From an uncultured Spirochaetaceae bacterium (GTDB lineage: Bacteria > Spirochaetota > Spirochaetia > Treponematales > Treponemataceae): a stretch of 13,058 nucleotides of DNA. Position numbers and translations under genes: made by a program. The stretch covers positions 1-13,058 of the forward strand of contig CACYBG010000331.1 of assembly GCA_902772605.1 (NCBI GenBank). Reading direction: 5' to 3'. Shown here one piece after another: positions 1 through 6,976 of the stretch (the stretch's first letter is position 1; the number at the start of each line of letters is the position of its first letter). Below the pieces are notes generated by a model. That model did no database searches and was not told the origin of the DNA. It saw only the letters and a program-made list of their open reading frames with translations.

Positions 1-46
1 AGATGTTATTTTCAACACTGGAACATGCGGGATATCGGCTTTCGGA

Positions 47-721
47 CTATTCGGCGTTTCCTTTGAATAAGCTCATGCCTGAATCTCCTTCGTCCGCTTT
101 TCCGTCGAATCCTCCGAGCTTAAAGATAATTCTGTACGTATGTGCAAGGTCGATTTTTTCCACTGTCAGGCCCTCGATGTTTTTCTGTGCGTATGCGGCG
201 AAAATGTTGTACAGGTCTTCATAGAGTTTCATGGAATCCAATTCACTGTCAACCCATATGTCGGGGTAGGGGACGTATCCCTTGTACGGTCCTTCTTTTA
301 TTGCGTCGGGGTGCGAAGGATCGTATATGTACCTGCAGGATGATTTTTCGTCTTCTGTTATGGATATGTTTCCGTTTCGGTCGATTTCAGCGTTTTTTTT
401 CCTGTAGGCGTTTCCGTCTGCGGTCTTTACCGTATTTTTGTTCATCAGTCTGTCGATGCACAGCTGAACCTTTATGTAATAGTAATCTAGGATTACGGAA
501 ATCTGTTCGACGCTAAGGTCTTTTTTCAGGTTCAGCATCAATCCGTCGAATTTTCCCTGGGCGTTGTTTTCAATGTACGAAACGATTCCTTCGTCAAGAC
601 CCATGGGGATGAATATGTTCCTTGTTCCGTCGGATTTACGGGCATGTACGCTTAGGGATGACAGGATTACAATCAGCGTTGCAATCAGGACGTTCTTTTT
701 CAATTGATTCTCCCGGGACAT
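47..721 (-). CDS. Exported protein of unknown function
   Basis: 224 residues when started at the ATG at 719-721. I do not recognise the family. The N-terminus reads as a type I signal peptide: MSRENQLKK, a hydrophobic run of about 15 residues (VLIATLIVILSSLSV), then an S-V-H-A site before RKSDG, so the mature protein is probably periplasmic or outer-membrane associated. The mature part is hydrophilic and mixed alpha/beta, with a Tyr-rich helix (ILDYYYIKVQLCIDRLM), no further membrane segment and no catalytic motif I can name. An in-frame upstream ATG at 794-796 would add 25 residues that spoil the signal peptide and lacks a ribosome binding site, so I rejected it. The chosen start has only a weak purine-rich upstream stretch (GGGGCGGA, directly before the ATG). 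It is the last gene downstream of tRNA-Val, and its own promoter is unclear. Confidence 0.75.
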   Translation of the reverse strand: MSRENQLKKNVLIATLIVILSSLSVHARKSDGTRNIFIPMGLDEGIVSYIENNAQGKFDGLMLNLKKDLSVEQISVILDYYYIKVQLCIDRLMNKNTVKTADGNAYRKKNAEIDRNGNISITEDEKSSCRYIYDPSHPDAIKEGPYKGYVPYPDIWVDSELDSMKLYEDLYNIFAAYAQKNIEGLTVEKIDLAHTYRIIFKLGGFDGKADEGDSGMSLFKGNAE

Positions 722-734
722 TCCGCCCCATTTC

Positions 735-746
735 TTTATCGATAAA
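735..746. repeat. 12-bp perfect palindrome before the exported-protein gene
   Basis: TTTATCGATAAA is perfectly self-complementary and lies 13 bases upstream of the ATG at 721. The position would fit an operator or the -10 area of that gene, but no convincing promoter hexamers surround it. Palindromes of this length can occur by chance in AT-rich DNA, so the functional reading is weak. Confidence 0.3.
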
Positions 747-865
747 ATCGGAATTTGCGCTCTAAGAAATGAATGTTGATGTGCTGCTGCTAACATTGAA
801 TGAACATACGGGGTGTGCTGCCCGCATTCTGATTATTCAGTGTCTTCCCGGTACGAAAATGAAAG

Positions 866-938
866 TGGAGGATGACGGGATCGAACCGCCGACAACCTGG
901 GTGTAAACCAGGTGCTCTCCCAGCTGAGCTAATCCTCC
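866..938 (-). tRNA. tRNA-Val, anticodon UAC
   Basis: A 73-base cloverleaf reads on the minus strand. It has acceptor stem GGAGGAT/ATCCTCC (7 bp), TA, D arm GCTC-AGCTGGGA-GAGC, anticodon stem CCTGG/CCAGG around the loop TTTACAC (anticodon TAC, valine), variable loop TTGTC, T arm GGCGG/CCGTC with one G-U pair around TTCGATC, and discriminator A. CCA is not encoded (the next bases are CTT), so it must be added after transcription. It stands alone between the helicase terminator and the exported-protein gene, with a promoter just upstream. Confidence 0.97.
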
Positions 939-952
939 GTAACGTGGAAGAT

Positions 953-981
953 ATCATATAACTTTTTCAGCGTTTTGAAAA
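953..981 (-). promoter_or_regulatory. Promoter of tRNA-Val
   Basis: On the minus strand, TTTTCA (976-981, 4/6 to TTGACA), a 17-bp spacer and TATGAT (953-958, 5/6 to TATAAT) precede the tRNA. The first base of the mature tRNA (938) lies 15 bases after the -10, which leaves a short 5' leader for RNase P. Assignment is by consensus and spacing only. Confidence 0.6.
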
Positions 982-1043
982 GTGTTTTGGCAGAAATTTG
1001 CATGAATTTATTGGAGACAGATGCAGCGATGCGGTCGGACGAC

Positions 1044-1080
1044 GGAAAATCGGCATGAGACGTTTTTCATCATCATGCCG
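1044..1080 (-). terminator. Hairpin terminator after the HrpA-like helicase gene
   Basis: Arms CGGCATGA (1051-1058) and TCATGCCG (1073-1080) form a perfect 8-bp stem with a 14-base loop. It starts 27 bases after the helicase stop codon. On the minus strand the stem is followed by ATTTTCC, a short U-run typical of a modest intrinsic terminator. It separates the capA-like/helicase operon from tRNA-Val. Confidence 0.6.
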
Positions 1081-1106
1081 CAGTCTCCGAAAATCGTTAC
1101 GTTCAA

Positions 1107-3686
1107 TCAGTAGAGCGAATTGACCATCCTGTAGACCATGTTTATCTTTTCCTTTTCGGCAGGTCCAAGATCCATGCTTTCCGTATCGTCTATGAGTTTT
1201 TCAAGGGATGAAAGGCTTTCGTTCTGGGCCGTTGAAAATCCCCTTGAAACCTTGAACCAGTATGTTCCGTTTCCATCCGTGAAAAGGCAGATGAATCCGA
1301 ATTCCTTTGAAGTCCTCTTTGCCATCGTGATGCGCATTATGAACTGGAGTTGGGAAATCAGCCTGTTCAGGTTTTCCCTGCCTTCGTTTTCATCGCTTAT
1401 GCAGAGGTTCAAATTCCTGCACCAGGATTTTTCATCGACGGCATTCAGGTTGAGTTTCTTAGCCACGTTGAAAATCAGTCCGAGCTTTTCGTTTGCAAGG
1501 AGCGGACGGTTTCCTTTCAGCATGACGGTTGCATGTATGCCTTCAAGTTCCTGTGGTAGTTCATCCTCGCGTTCAATCGCTTTCATGAGGCTTTCAAGCG
1601 GAAGAAGGTAGGTTTTCTTTCCCTTGACTTTCTGGATTCCAAAGGTCTGTCCGCCGAATGAAATTCCGTTTTCGCCGATAGGGCTTTCCTTTTTGGACTT
1701 TTTCCTTTCGCCCCTGTCATCCTCGCTTCTGTTCCTCTTTTTGTCGAAATCATCGGACTTGGACTTCACGTTCTTTTTTCCGGATGACGTGAGCCTTGAT
1801 TCAAGTTCCGGATCGATTTTATCAAGAAGCTCCTTCGTAAGTGGGGAGACGCTCATTGCAAACATCCTGCTGGTCTTTACGATTTCTCCTGAAACTATGT
1901 AGAGAGGATTTGCCCTGAACATGGATGAACCCGGATGTATGATGATATGGTCGGCAGTCAGGCTCCTGTACGACTCTCGTCCTTCCCTTACGCAGACGAA
2001 CTGAATCATTCCCGATGCGATGCAGCACAGGTAGTCGTCGATGCTTCCTCCGCTTGTAATCGGAATCTGCAGCCTGTTCGAAACTATGTCTTCAATTTGA
2101 GTCTTTACGTTGAATATTTCCGCCATGACCTTTTCATCCAGATATGAATTGCGGCAGAATTTTTCCTTGTTGCTTATGTCTATGTATTTCCTGTAAAGCT
2201 TGATGTACGAGACGAAATCTCCCTGTATGTCCCTGAATGCGTGGTGAGCCTGCCTTGCATCGGTTTCCTCTCCGACCGGAAGTACGAACGGAGACTGTGC
2301 GCTGAGGAATGCGGATGCGATTATGACTTCTTCAAGCACGTCGGGGTAACGGAGTATGCTTTCGACTATGATTCGGCTTACGCGCGGTTCAAGCGGGAAT
2401 TCGACCATCATCTTTCCGATTTTGCTGAGCGTACCGTCGTCTTCCAGCGCCTTGAGCATGTTGAGTGTGTTTACCGCTCCAACAAGCCCCTCGTGTCCCG
2501 GCGGAGAAATGAAATTGAATTTTTCAAAGTCCGTAATGCCGAGTTCCGACATCCTGAGTACGACTTCGCTCAGGTCGGTCCTGTAGATTTCCTCGGTGGT
2601 GTATTCCTCCCTGGTTTCGAAATCTTCCCTGGGGTAGAGCCTGTAGCATGTTCCCGGGCATGTCCTTCCTGCGCGTCCCCTCCTTTGGTTGCATGACGCC
2701 TTGCTTACCGGGCTTTCAATCAGGCTGGAGGTAAAGGTCCTTGGACTGTAGAAGTTGAGCTTTGCAAGTCCGGAATCGATTACCGTCGTTATGCCGTTTA
2801 TCGTTACCGACGTTTCCGCAATGTTCGTGCTCAGTACGACCTTTTTCCTTCCGAACGGAGGATTCGAGAACACCTTTTCCTGTTCCTCTTTGGGAAGCCT
2901 TCCGTACAGCGGTATTACGTGAATCCTGTTTCTGAACGGTGCGCTCTGCAGCCTGAGCATTGCATCCTTGATTATCTTTTCGCCCGGCAGGAATACGAGT
3001 ATGTCTCCGTCCTCCCTTGAATCTATCACCCTGTCGATTATGCTTTCGATTTTTGAAAGGAGCGCATCGATTGCGTTGTCGTTGGACGTGCTTGCCTCAA
3101 TCATCGGAGGATCGTAAATCATAGTGACCGGATAGACCTGGGTGTCTATGGTTACGATTGGGCATCCGTCGAAATACCTGCTGAAAGCCTCTGCATTCAT
3201 GGTGGCCGAACTTACTATGACCTTGAAATCCTTACGTTCCGCCAGAATCCTCTTCAGAAGTCCGAGTACGAAATCGATGTTGAGGCTGCGTTCGTGGGCT
3301 TCATCGACCATTATGACCGAATAGCGGCTCATCCACGGATCAAGCTTCATTTCCTGAAGGAGTATTCCGTCCGTCATTATCTTGATTTTTGTCGTGGCGT
3401 CGGTCTTATCCTCGAACCTGAATTTGTATCCTACGAGTCCCGGATATTTTGTCCCAAGCTGCTTCGAAATGAATTCGCTTACGCTGAGTGCCGCAATGCG
3501 TCTGGGCTGGGTCACTGCAATTATGCCGTTCTGTGAATAGCCCGCTTCATGGAGAATTACCGGGAGCTGAGTCGTCTTTCCGCTTCCAGTCGGGCTCTGC
3601 ACCACGATGACCTGATTTTTTTCCAATGTTTCCAGAATCTTCTGCTTTTGTGCGTAGACCGGAAGGTTTCTGTAATCTATTGCCAT
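1107..3686 (-). CDS. DEAH-box ATP-dependent helicase, HrpA-like, with novel C-terminal domain
   Basis: 859 residues. A superfamily 2 DEAH helicase that should unwind or remodel RNA in the cytoplasm. Motifs in order: Walker A GSGKTT (34-39), Ia TQPRRIAA (59-66), DEAH plus ERSLNIDF (128-139), SAT (160-162), V STNIAETSVTI (286-296), VI QRRGRAGR (334-341). The winged-helix/HA2 and OB-type regions of the family should occupy roughly 350-630. DEAHERSLNIDF is the HrpA/DHX signature rather than HrpB. E. coli HrpA is about 1300 residues, so this is a shorter version. Residues about 635-674 form a highly charged Lys/Arg/Asp/Glu/Ser linker, and 675-859 are a domain I cannot assign. The ATG at 3684-3686 has AGGGA 7 bases upstream and overlaps the end of the CapA-like gene by 10 bp, indicating translational coupling. 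A hairpin terminator follows. The exact RNA substrate is unknown. Confidence 0.93.
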   Translation of the reverse strand: MAIDYRNLPVYAQKQKILETLEKNQVIVVQSPTGSGKTTQLPVILHEAGYSQNGIIAVTQPRRIAALSVSEFISKQLGTKYPGLVGYKFRFEDKTDATTKIKIMTDGILLQEMKLDPWMSRYSVIMVDEAHERSLNIDFVLGLLKRILAERKDFKVIVSSATMNAEAFSRYFDGCPIVTIDTQVYPVTMIYDPPMIEASTSNDNAIDALLSKIESIIDRVIDSREDGDILVFLPGEKIIKDAMLRLQSAPFRNRIHVIPLYGRLPKEEQEKVFSNPPFGRKKVVLSTNIAETSVTINGITTVIDSGLAKLNFYSPRTFTSSLIESPVSKASCNQRRGRAGRTCPGTCYRLYPREDFETREEYTTEEIYRTDLSEVVLRMSELGITDFEKFNFISPPGHEGLVGAVNTLNMLKALEDDGTLSKIGKMMVEFPLEPRVSRIIVESILRYPDVLEEVIIASAFLSAQSPFVLPVGEETDARQAHHAFRDIQGDFVSYIKLYRKYIDISNKEKFCRNSYLDEKVMAEIFNVKTQIEDIVSNRLQIPITSGGSIDDYLCCIASGMIQFVCVREGRESYRSLTADHIIIHPGSSMFRANPLYIVSGEIVKTSRMFAMSVSPLTKELLDKIDPELESRLTSSGKKNVKSKSDDFDKKRNRSEDDRGERKKSKKESPIGENGISFGGQTFGIQKVKGKKTYLLPLESLMKAIEREDELPQELEGIHATVMLKGNRPLLANEKLGLIFNVAKKLNLNAVDEKSWCRNLNLCISDENEGRENLNRLISQLQFIMRITMAKRTSKEFGFICLFTDGNGTYWFKVSRGFSTAQNESLSSLEKLIDDTESMDLGPAEKEKINMVYRMVNSLY

Positions 3687-4951
3687 TTTACTTTCCCTGA
3701 AATTTTTTTCATAAAGTTAAGTCTCTCCTTGAAAAAATCGACCTGGGACGGATCTTCCGTTTCAAGCCGTTCTATGAAATCCTCATCCAGTTTCCTGATT
3801 ACGTAATGGTCGTCCTTTGTCCTGTACGTCGTCAAGAGGATGGGGTTGATTTCCACTATCCTGATTCCGTCGTCCGTTCGTTCAAACCGGAGCTGCGTCA
3901 TGAATCCCTCTCCGGTGTTGTTCCTCTTTTCGTGACGGCTGATGAAATTCCCCATTGAATAGAAAACCATCTTTCTGGGGACGTTGTCGCTGTCGGGAAA
4001 AAGCTCCCAGTCCTTTGCTACGTGCGGATGGTTCACCCATATAACGTCTGCTCCTGCATCCATAAGCCTTTCGTACCAGGACTTCTGCTGCTTCTTTATG
4101 TCGAAAACGTATTCCGGTTCACAGCAGTGTATGCTTATGACGAAAAGGTCGGACGGATTTTCCTCCCTGAGTTTTTTTATCGATGCGACGAAGGAGTTCC
4201 TGGCCGATGACGTTGGCGGAACATAGTCTATCATGTAGCTGTAGGACGGCGTGTTCAAAAGTTCCGTGATTGCTACGTAAAGGATTTTCCATCCGTTGAC
4301 TTCAATGTACTGATAGGTGAGGGGACCGTTTCTCCTGTCCTTTAGTCCTGCGTGGTAGACAGGCCTTTCGCTTCCTTTTGTCTCCTCCGACTTTTCCTTG
4401 AAAAAATCCCTCGTCGCCTCTATGCCCTTGAGTCCCTGGTCGTTCGTGTGGTTGTTTGTCAGGCTGAACACGTTGAATCCGGCTTCAATGGCAGCTTCCG
4501 CATATTCGCGATGGACGTTGAATCCCGGGTATCCCGAATATGGACGCTGGTCGAATACCGGGGTTTCCAGGTTTACGAAAGAGAGGTCGCTTTCCCTTAT
4601 TTCATCCGATATGTCCTGATATATCCTGTGGAATTCTCCGTGCCTCCATAGGGCGGGGTGAGCCATAAGGTCTCCTGCAAATGTCAGGAGTATGCAGTCC
4701 CTTCCGTCGAAAGCCGTTTGCGACGTGACTATTTCCGTTCCGTCCTGAAAATGAGTTTCCTGAAACATCAGCGTTTCCAAATCGACCTGAACGGGAATTT
4801 CCTCGAGTGCTTCCGTTTGAATCTGAAACTCAGGGACCGGAGCCTTCCCTGTGGTAGTACATGACGGAAGTGCAGAAATCAGGATGCAGGCAAAAAGACC
4901 CGTCATAATCTTCCTGAGGATTAGTCTTTCAATCTTTTTTTCAACGGCCAT
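3677..4951 (-). CDS. CapA/PgsA-family lipoprotein (PGA_cap metallophosphatase fold)
   Basis: 424 residues. Signature blocks of the bacterial capsule-synthesis CapA family appear in order: FAGDLM (91-96), NLETP (127-131), LTNNHTNDQG (164-173), SIHCCEPE (273-280), NHPHV (307-311) and YSMGNF (331-336). The family has a calcineurin-like metal-binding fold; members take part in poly-gamma-glutamate export or are of unknown role. No capB/capC partner is present, so polyglutamate synthesis should not be assumed. The N-terminus has Lys/Arg residues, a hydrophobic stretch and the lipobox LPSC with Cys31, predicting a lipoprotein outside the cytoplasm. The usual HWGxE block is altered to HCCEPE. Start choice: the first ATG has AAAGG touching it, whereas the internal ATG at 4904-4906 has a better spaced AGGAAG; I kept the first because it supplies the positive n-region of the signal peptide. 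It overlaps the helicase gene by 10 bp. Confidence 0.88.
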   Translation of the reverse strand: MAVEKKIERLILRKIMTGLFACILISALPSCTTTGKAPVPEFQIQTEALEEIPVQVDLETLMFQETHFQDGTEIVTSQTAFDGRDCILLTFAGDLMAHPALWRHGEFHRIYQDISDEIRESDLSFVNLETPVFDQRPYSGYPGFNVHREYAEAAIEAGFNVFSLTNNHTNDQGLKGIEATRDFFKEKSEETKGSERPVYHAGLKDRRNGPLTYQYIEVNGWKILYVAITELLNTPSYSYMIDYVPPTSSARNSFVASIKKLREENPSDLFVISIHCCEPEYVFDIKKQQKSWYERLMDAGADVIWVNHPHVAKDWELFPDSDNVPRKMVFYSMGNFISRHEKRNNTGEGFMTQLRFERTDDGIRIVEINPILLTTYRTKDDHYVIRKLDEDFIERLETEDPSQVDFFKERLNFMKKISGKVKWQ

Positions 4952-5076
4952 CCTTTACTGCATCCCGATTCAAAAGTGTGTTACATACCGTATCCATCTG
5001 TCCCGGATCGGATTTTTTTCCGGAAAGACAGGCAGCGGGGAACATTTGTCCTCCACAGCCCGTAATTCAGCGGTCC

Positions 5077-6111
5077 TTAGTTCTTTTTTCCTGCCTGAAC
5101 CAATGTGATTGCGCTTGTTACAACGATTTCGTCGCTCGTGCAACCGCGGCTGAGGTCGGAAATCGGCTTTGCAAATCCCTGGAGGATAGGTCCGTATGCG
5201 TCTGCCCCGGCAAACCTCTGTACAAGCTTGTAACCGATGTTTCCTGCTTCAAGGCTCGGGAAAATGAGCGTGTTGACTTTTCCTGTAATCGGTGAACCGG
5301 GTGCTTTCTTTGCAGTGACTTCAGGAATGAGGGAAGCATCCGCCTGGAGTTCTCCGTCAAGAAGAAGGTCCGGGGCCTTTTCGTGTGCAAGCCTGACTGC
5401 TTCCTGAACCTTGATTACGTCCTCAAGCTTTCCGCCTGAACCCTTTGATGAGAATGACAGCATGGATACTGCCGGTTCTGCACCAAGAAGGTCCCTGCAT
5501 GATTTTGCAGAGTCGACTGCAATGTCTGCAAGCTGTTCTGAAGTTGGATTGGGGTTTACTGCACAGTCAGCGAAGATGAGGTATCCGTCCTTTCCCCATT
5601 TCGGATCGTGTGTATCCATGACGAAGCATGAAGATGCGGTGCTTGTTCCCGGTGCGGTCTTGATTATCTTGAGTCCTGCCCTGAGAAGGTCTGCCGTTGC
5701 CGAGAGTGCTCCTGAAACCATTGCGTCTGCCATTCCCTTGCGGACCATCATTGCTCCGAAACTGAGCGGATCCTTGAGTATGTATTCCCTGGCGCTTTCT
5801 GGAGTTACTTCAGGCTGTCCGGTCTTCTTGTTGATTTTGTCCTTGCGGAGTTCGTAATACTCCTTGCCGAAGTCATCGAGCCATGGAGATTCGGCCGGAT
5901 TGATGATGTCTATTCCGTCGAGACTTACGCCTTTTTCGGCTGCGACCTTTTCAACCTCAGATTTCACTCCGAGCAGCGTTACTGATTTTGCAAGCTTTTC
6001 CTCGACAATCTTTGCTGCTGCTGCAACCGTGCGTTCTTCGGTTCCTTCCGGGAGTACCAGGGAGTTCTGATAGTCCCTGGCCTTTGCTTTCATTTCTTCT
6101 ACAAAATTCAT
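5077..6111 (-). CDS. pta: Phosphate acetyltransferase
   Basis: 344 residues. Interconverts acetyl-CoA plus phosphate with acetyl phosphate plus CoA, the first step of acetate fermentation. It is the short single-domain PTA form (no DRTGG/AAA N-terminal extension). Landmarks: NSLVLPEGTEERT near the start, SGALSATADLLRAGLKIIKTAPG in the middle, and the family signature NIGYKLVQRFAGADAYGPILQGFAKPISDLSRGCT written in blocks at 291-325. The start at 6109-6111 is fixed by GAGG at 6118-6121, 6 bases upstream; a GTG four codons earlier overlaps that site and is rejected. The gene has its own promoter and a 70-base leader. Acetate kinase (ackA), the usual partner, is not adjacent on either side. Confidence 0.97.
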   Translation of the reverse strand: MNFVEEMKAKARDYQNSLVLPEGTEERTVAAAAKIVEEKLAKSVTLLGVKSEVEKVAAEKGVSLDGIDIINPAESPWLDDFGKEYYELRKDKINKKTGQPEVTPESAREYILKDPLSFGAMMVRKGMADAMVSGALSATADLLRAGLKIIKTAPGTSTASSCFVMDTHDPKWGKDGYLIFADCAVNPNPTSEQLADIAVDSAKSCRDLLGAEPAVSMLSFSSKGSGGKLEDVIKVQEAVRLAHEKAPDLLLDGELQADASLIPEVTAKKAPGSPITGKVNTLIFPSLEAGNIGYKLVQRFAGADAYGPILQGFAKPISDLSRGCTSDEIVVTSAITLVQAGKKN

Positions 6112-6134
6112 TTCTAACCTCACAAGAGCGTTCT

Positions 6135-6170
6135 GAAACCGTATCGAAAGCGTTGCCTCAAGGCGGTTTC
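6135..6170 (-). promoter_or_regulatory. Inverted repeat in the pta leader
   Basis: GAAACCG (6135-6141) and CGGTTTC (6164-6170) are perfect 7-base arms around a 22-base loop, between the predicted start of transcription and the pta ribosome binding site. A smaller GCC-TTGA-GGC hairpin overlaps one arm, so two alternative folds are possible. It could be a leader structure or a DNA-binding site; no known riboswitch class is recognised. Confidence 0.4.
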
Positions 6171-6183
6171 CGAATAGGTTTAC

Positions 6184-6213
6184 AGTATACTCCCATTCAT
6201 GCGCTTATTGCAA
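6184..6213 (-). promoter_or_regulatory. Promoter of pta
   Basis: Minus-strand TTGCAA (6208-6213, 4/6), 18-bp spacer and TATACT (6184-6189, 5/6). Transcription would begin near 6179, giving a leader of about 68 bases before the pta ATG. It lies between the end of the exonuclease gene and pta, so pta can be expressed independently of the upstream phosphoglucomutase-exonuclease pair. Confidence 0.6.
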
Positions 6214-6283
6214 GGGATTGGGGAAACTCATCCGTTTAAAAATCGGCGTTCCTGACGGAAAACATCGGGGAAGGGGGGCTTCA

Positions 6284-6301
6284 CGGCATGATTCGGCATG
6301 A
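6284..6301. repeat. Direct repeat CGGCATGA after the exonuclease gene
   Basis: CGGCATGA occurs twice (6284-6291 and 6294-6301) with a 2-base gap, 8 bases beyond the exonuclease stop codon. The same 8-mer forms the stem of the hairpin terminator at 1051-1080. No U-run follows here and the copies are in direct orientation, so they do not form a terminator by themselves. Confidence 0.5.
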
Positions 6302-6309
6302 CTCTAGAT

Positions 6310-6957
6310 TCAGAAAAGCTCCAGCTGGTCCGATGCCTTCTGGCCGTTTTTTTCTATTGAATTGATGTCGAAATCCTTCTGCTTCGGAAGTGAGTCCTCA
6401 ATCATCTTCAGGAAGATTTCTTTCAGCACCCTGGCATCGTCGTCGGCCCTGTGTGCGGACCTTACTTCAACGTTGAACCTTTTTGCAAGGCTCTGCAGCT
6501 TGTACTGACCCTTTTCCGATTCGCTCCTGAATTCAGGGTGAACCCATCGTGCAAGCGGAAGGGAATCTATGGATGTGTTCGGAATAATCGGCCATCCCAT
6601 CCTCTGCATCTGGGCGTTCAGAAATCCCAGGTCGAAAGGTGCGTTGTGGGCAATCAGTATGGTCTCCTTGCCGCCGAGAAACGAAAGGAAACTGCCCAAT
6701 GCCGTCGATGCGTCCGGACAGTTGGCAACCATTTCATTCGTTATGTGGGTAAGGTTTTCGAGAAAAGAGGGGATGGGGACCGGAGGCTTTATGAGCTGGT
6801 CGAAAGAGCCCAGTTCCCCTTCGTAATTGAATTTTACGGCTCCGATTTCCGTAAGGTGGTCGGAGCTTGGTTCCAGTCCCGTGGTTTCGGTATCAAAGGC
6901 TACGAAAGTTGCACCGCTGTAAAAAAGCCTTGCAATGTTTTCGTAGTCCCTGAACAT
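6310..6957 (-). CDS. DnaQ-family 3'-5' exonuclease with C-terminal clamp-binding motif
   Basis: 215 residues from the ATG at 6955-6957. A DEDD(h) exonuclease of the DNA polymerase III epsilon type: ExoI FDTETTG (Asp22, Glu24), ExoII HNAPFD (Asp109), ExoIII HRADDDA (His169, Asp174), all metal-binding and catalytic residues present. The core is about 180 residues; a short charged tail ends in QLELF as the last five residues, matching the consensus pentapeptide for binding the beta sliding clamp (QL-[S/D]-LF). The role is therefore likely proofreading or repair trimming at the clamp. It lies 19 bases after the phosphoglucomutase stop codon and is probably co-transcribed. The start is not certain: an ATG at 6988-6990 has AAGG 9 bases upstream and would overlap the mutase gene, adding 11 residues; the chosen ATG has GGAAAG about 11 bases upstream. 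Confidence 0.9.
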   Translation of the reverse strand: MFRDYENIARLFYSGATFVAFDTETTGLEPSSDHLTEIGAVKFNYEGELGSFDQLIKPPVPIPSFLENLTHITNEMVANCPDASTALGSFLSFLGGKETILIAHNAPFDLGFLNAQMQRMGWPIIPNTSIDSLPLARWVHPEFRSESEKGQYKLQSLAKRFNVEVRSAHRADDDARVLKEIFLKMIEDSLPKQKDFDINSIEKNGQKASDQLELF

Positions 6958-6976
6958 GACTGGTTTCTTTCCGAAA

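Noticed and set aside
142..516. Plus-strand open frames across the window (for example 142-516, 2241-2696, 5411-5857, 6451-7005, 11156-11587)
   Set aside because: Each lies opposite a well-supported minus-strand gene, has no recognisable domain and no ribosome binding site; they are antisense shadows of the real genes.
722..796. Longer N-terminus for the exported protein
   Set aside because: It would bury the signal peptide 25 residues inside and has no ribosome binding site.
829..840. Short inverted repeat CTGATTATTCAG between tRNA-Val and the exported-protein gene
   Set aside because: Only four base pairs of stem and no associated promoter or T-run; likely chance.
4998..5031. Inverted repeat CTGTC...GACAG with inner CCGG pairs after pta, as a terminator
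   Set aside because: No T-run follows on the minus strand and the stem is interrupted; kept only as a possible weak structure between pta and the CapA-like gene.
6112..6123. GTG start for pta four codons upstream
   Set aside because: The GTG overlaps the GAGG ribosome binding site that is correctly spaced from the ATG at 6111.
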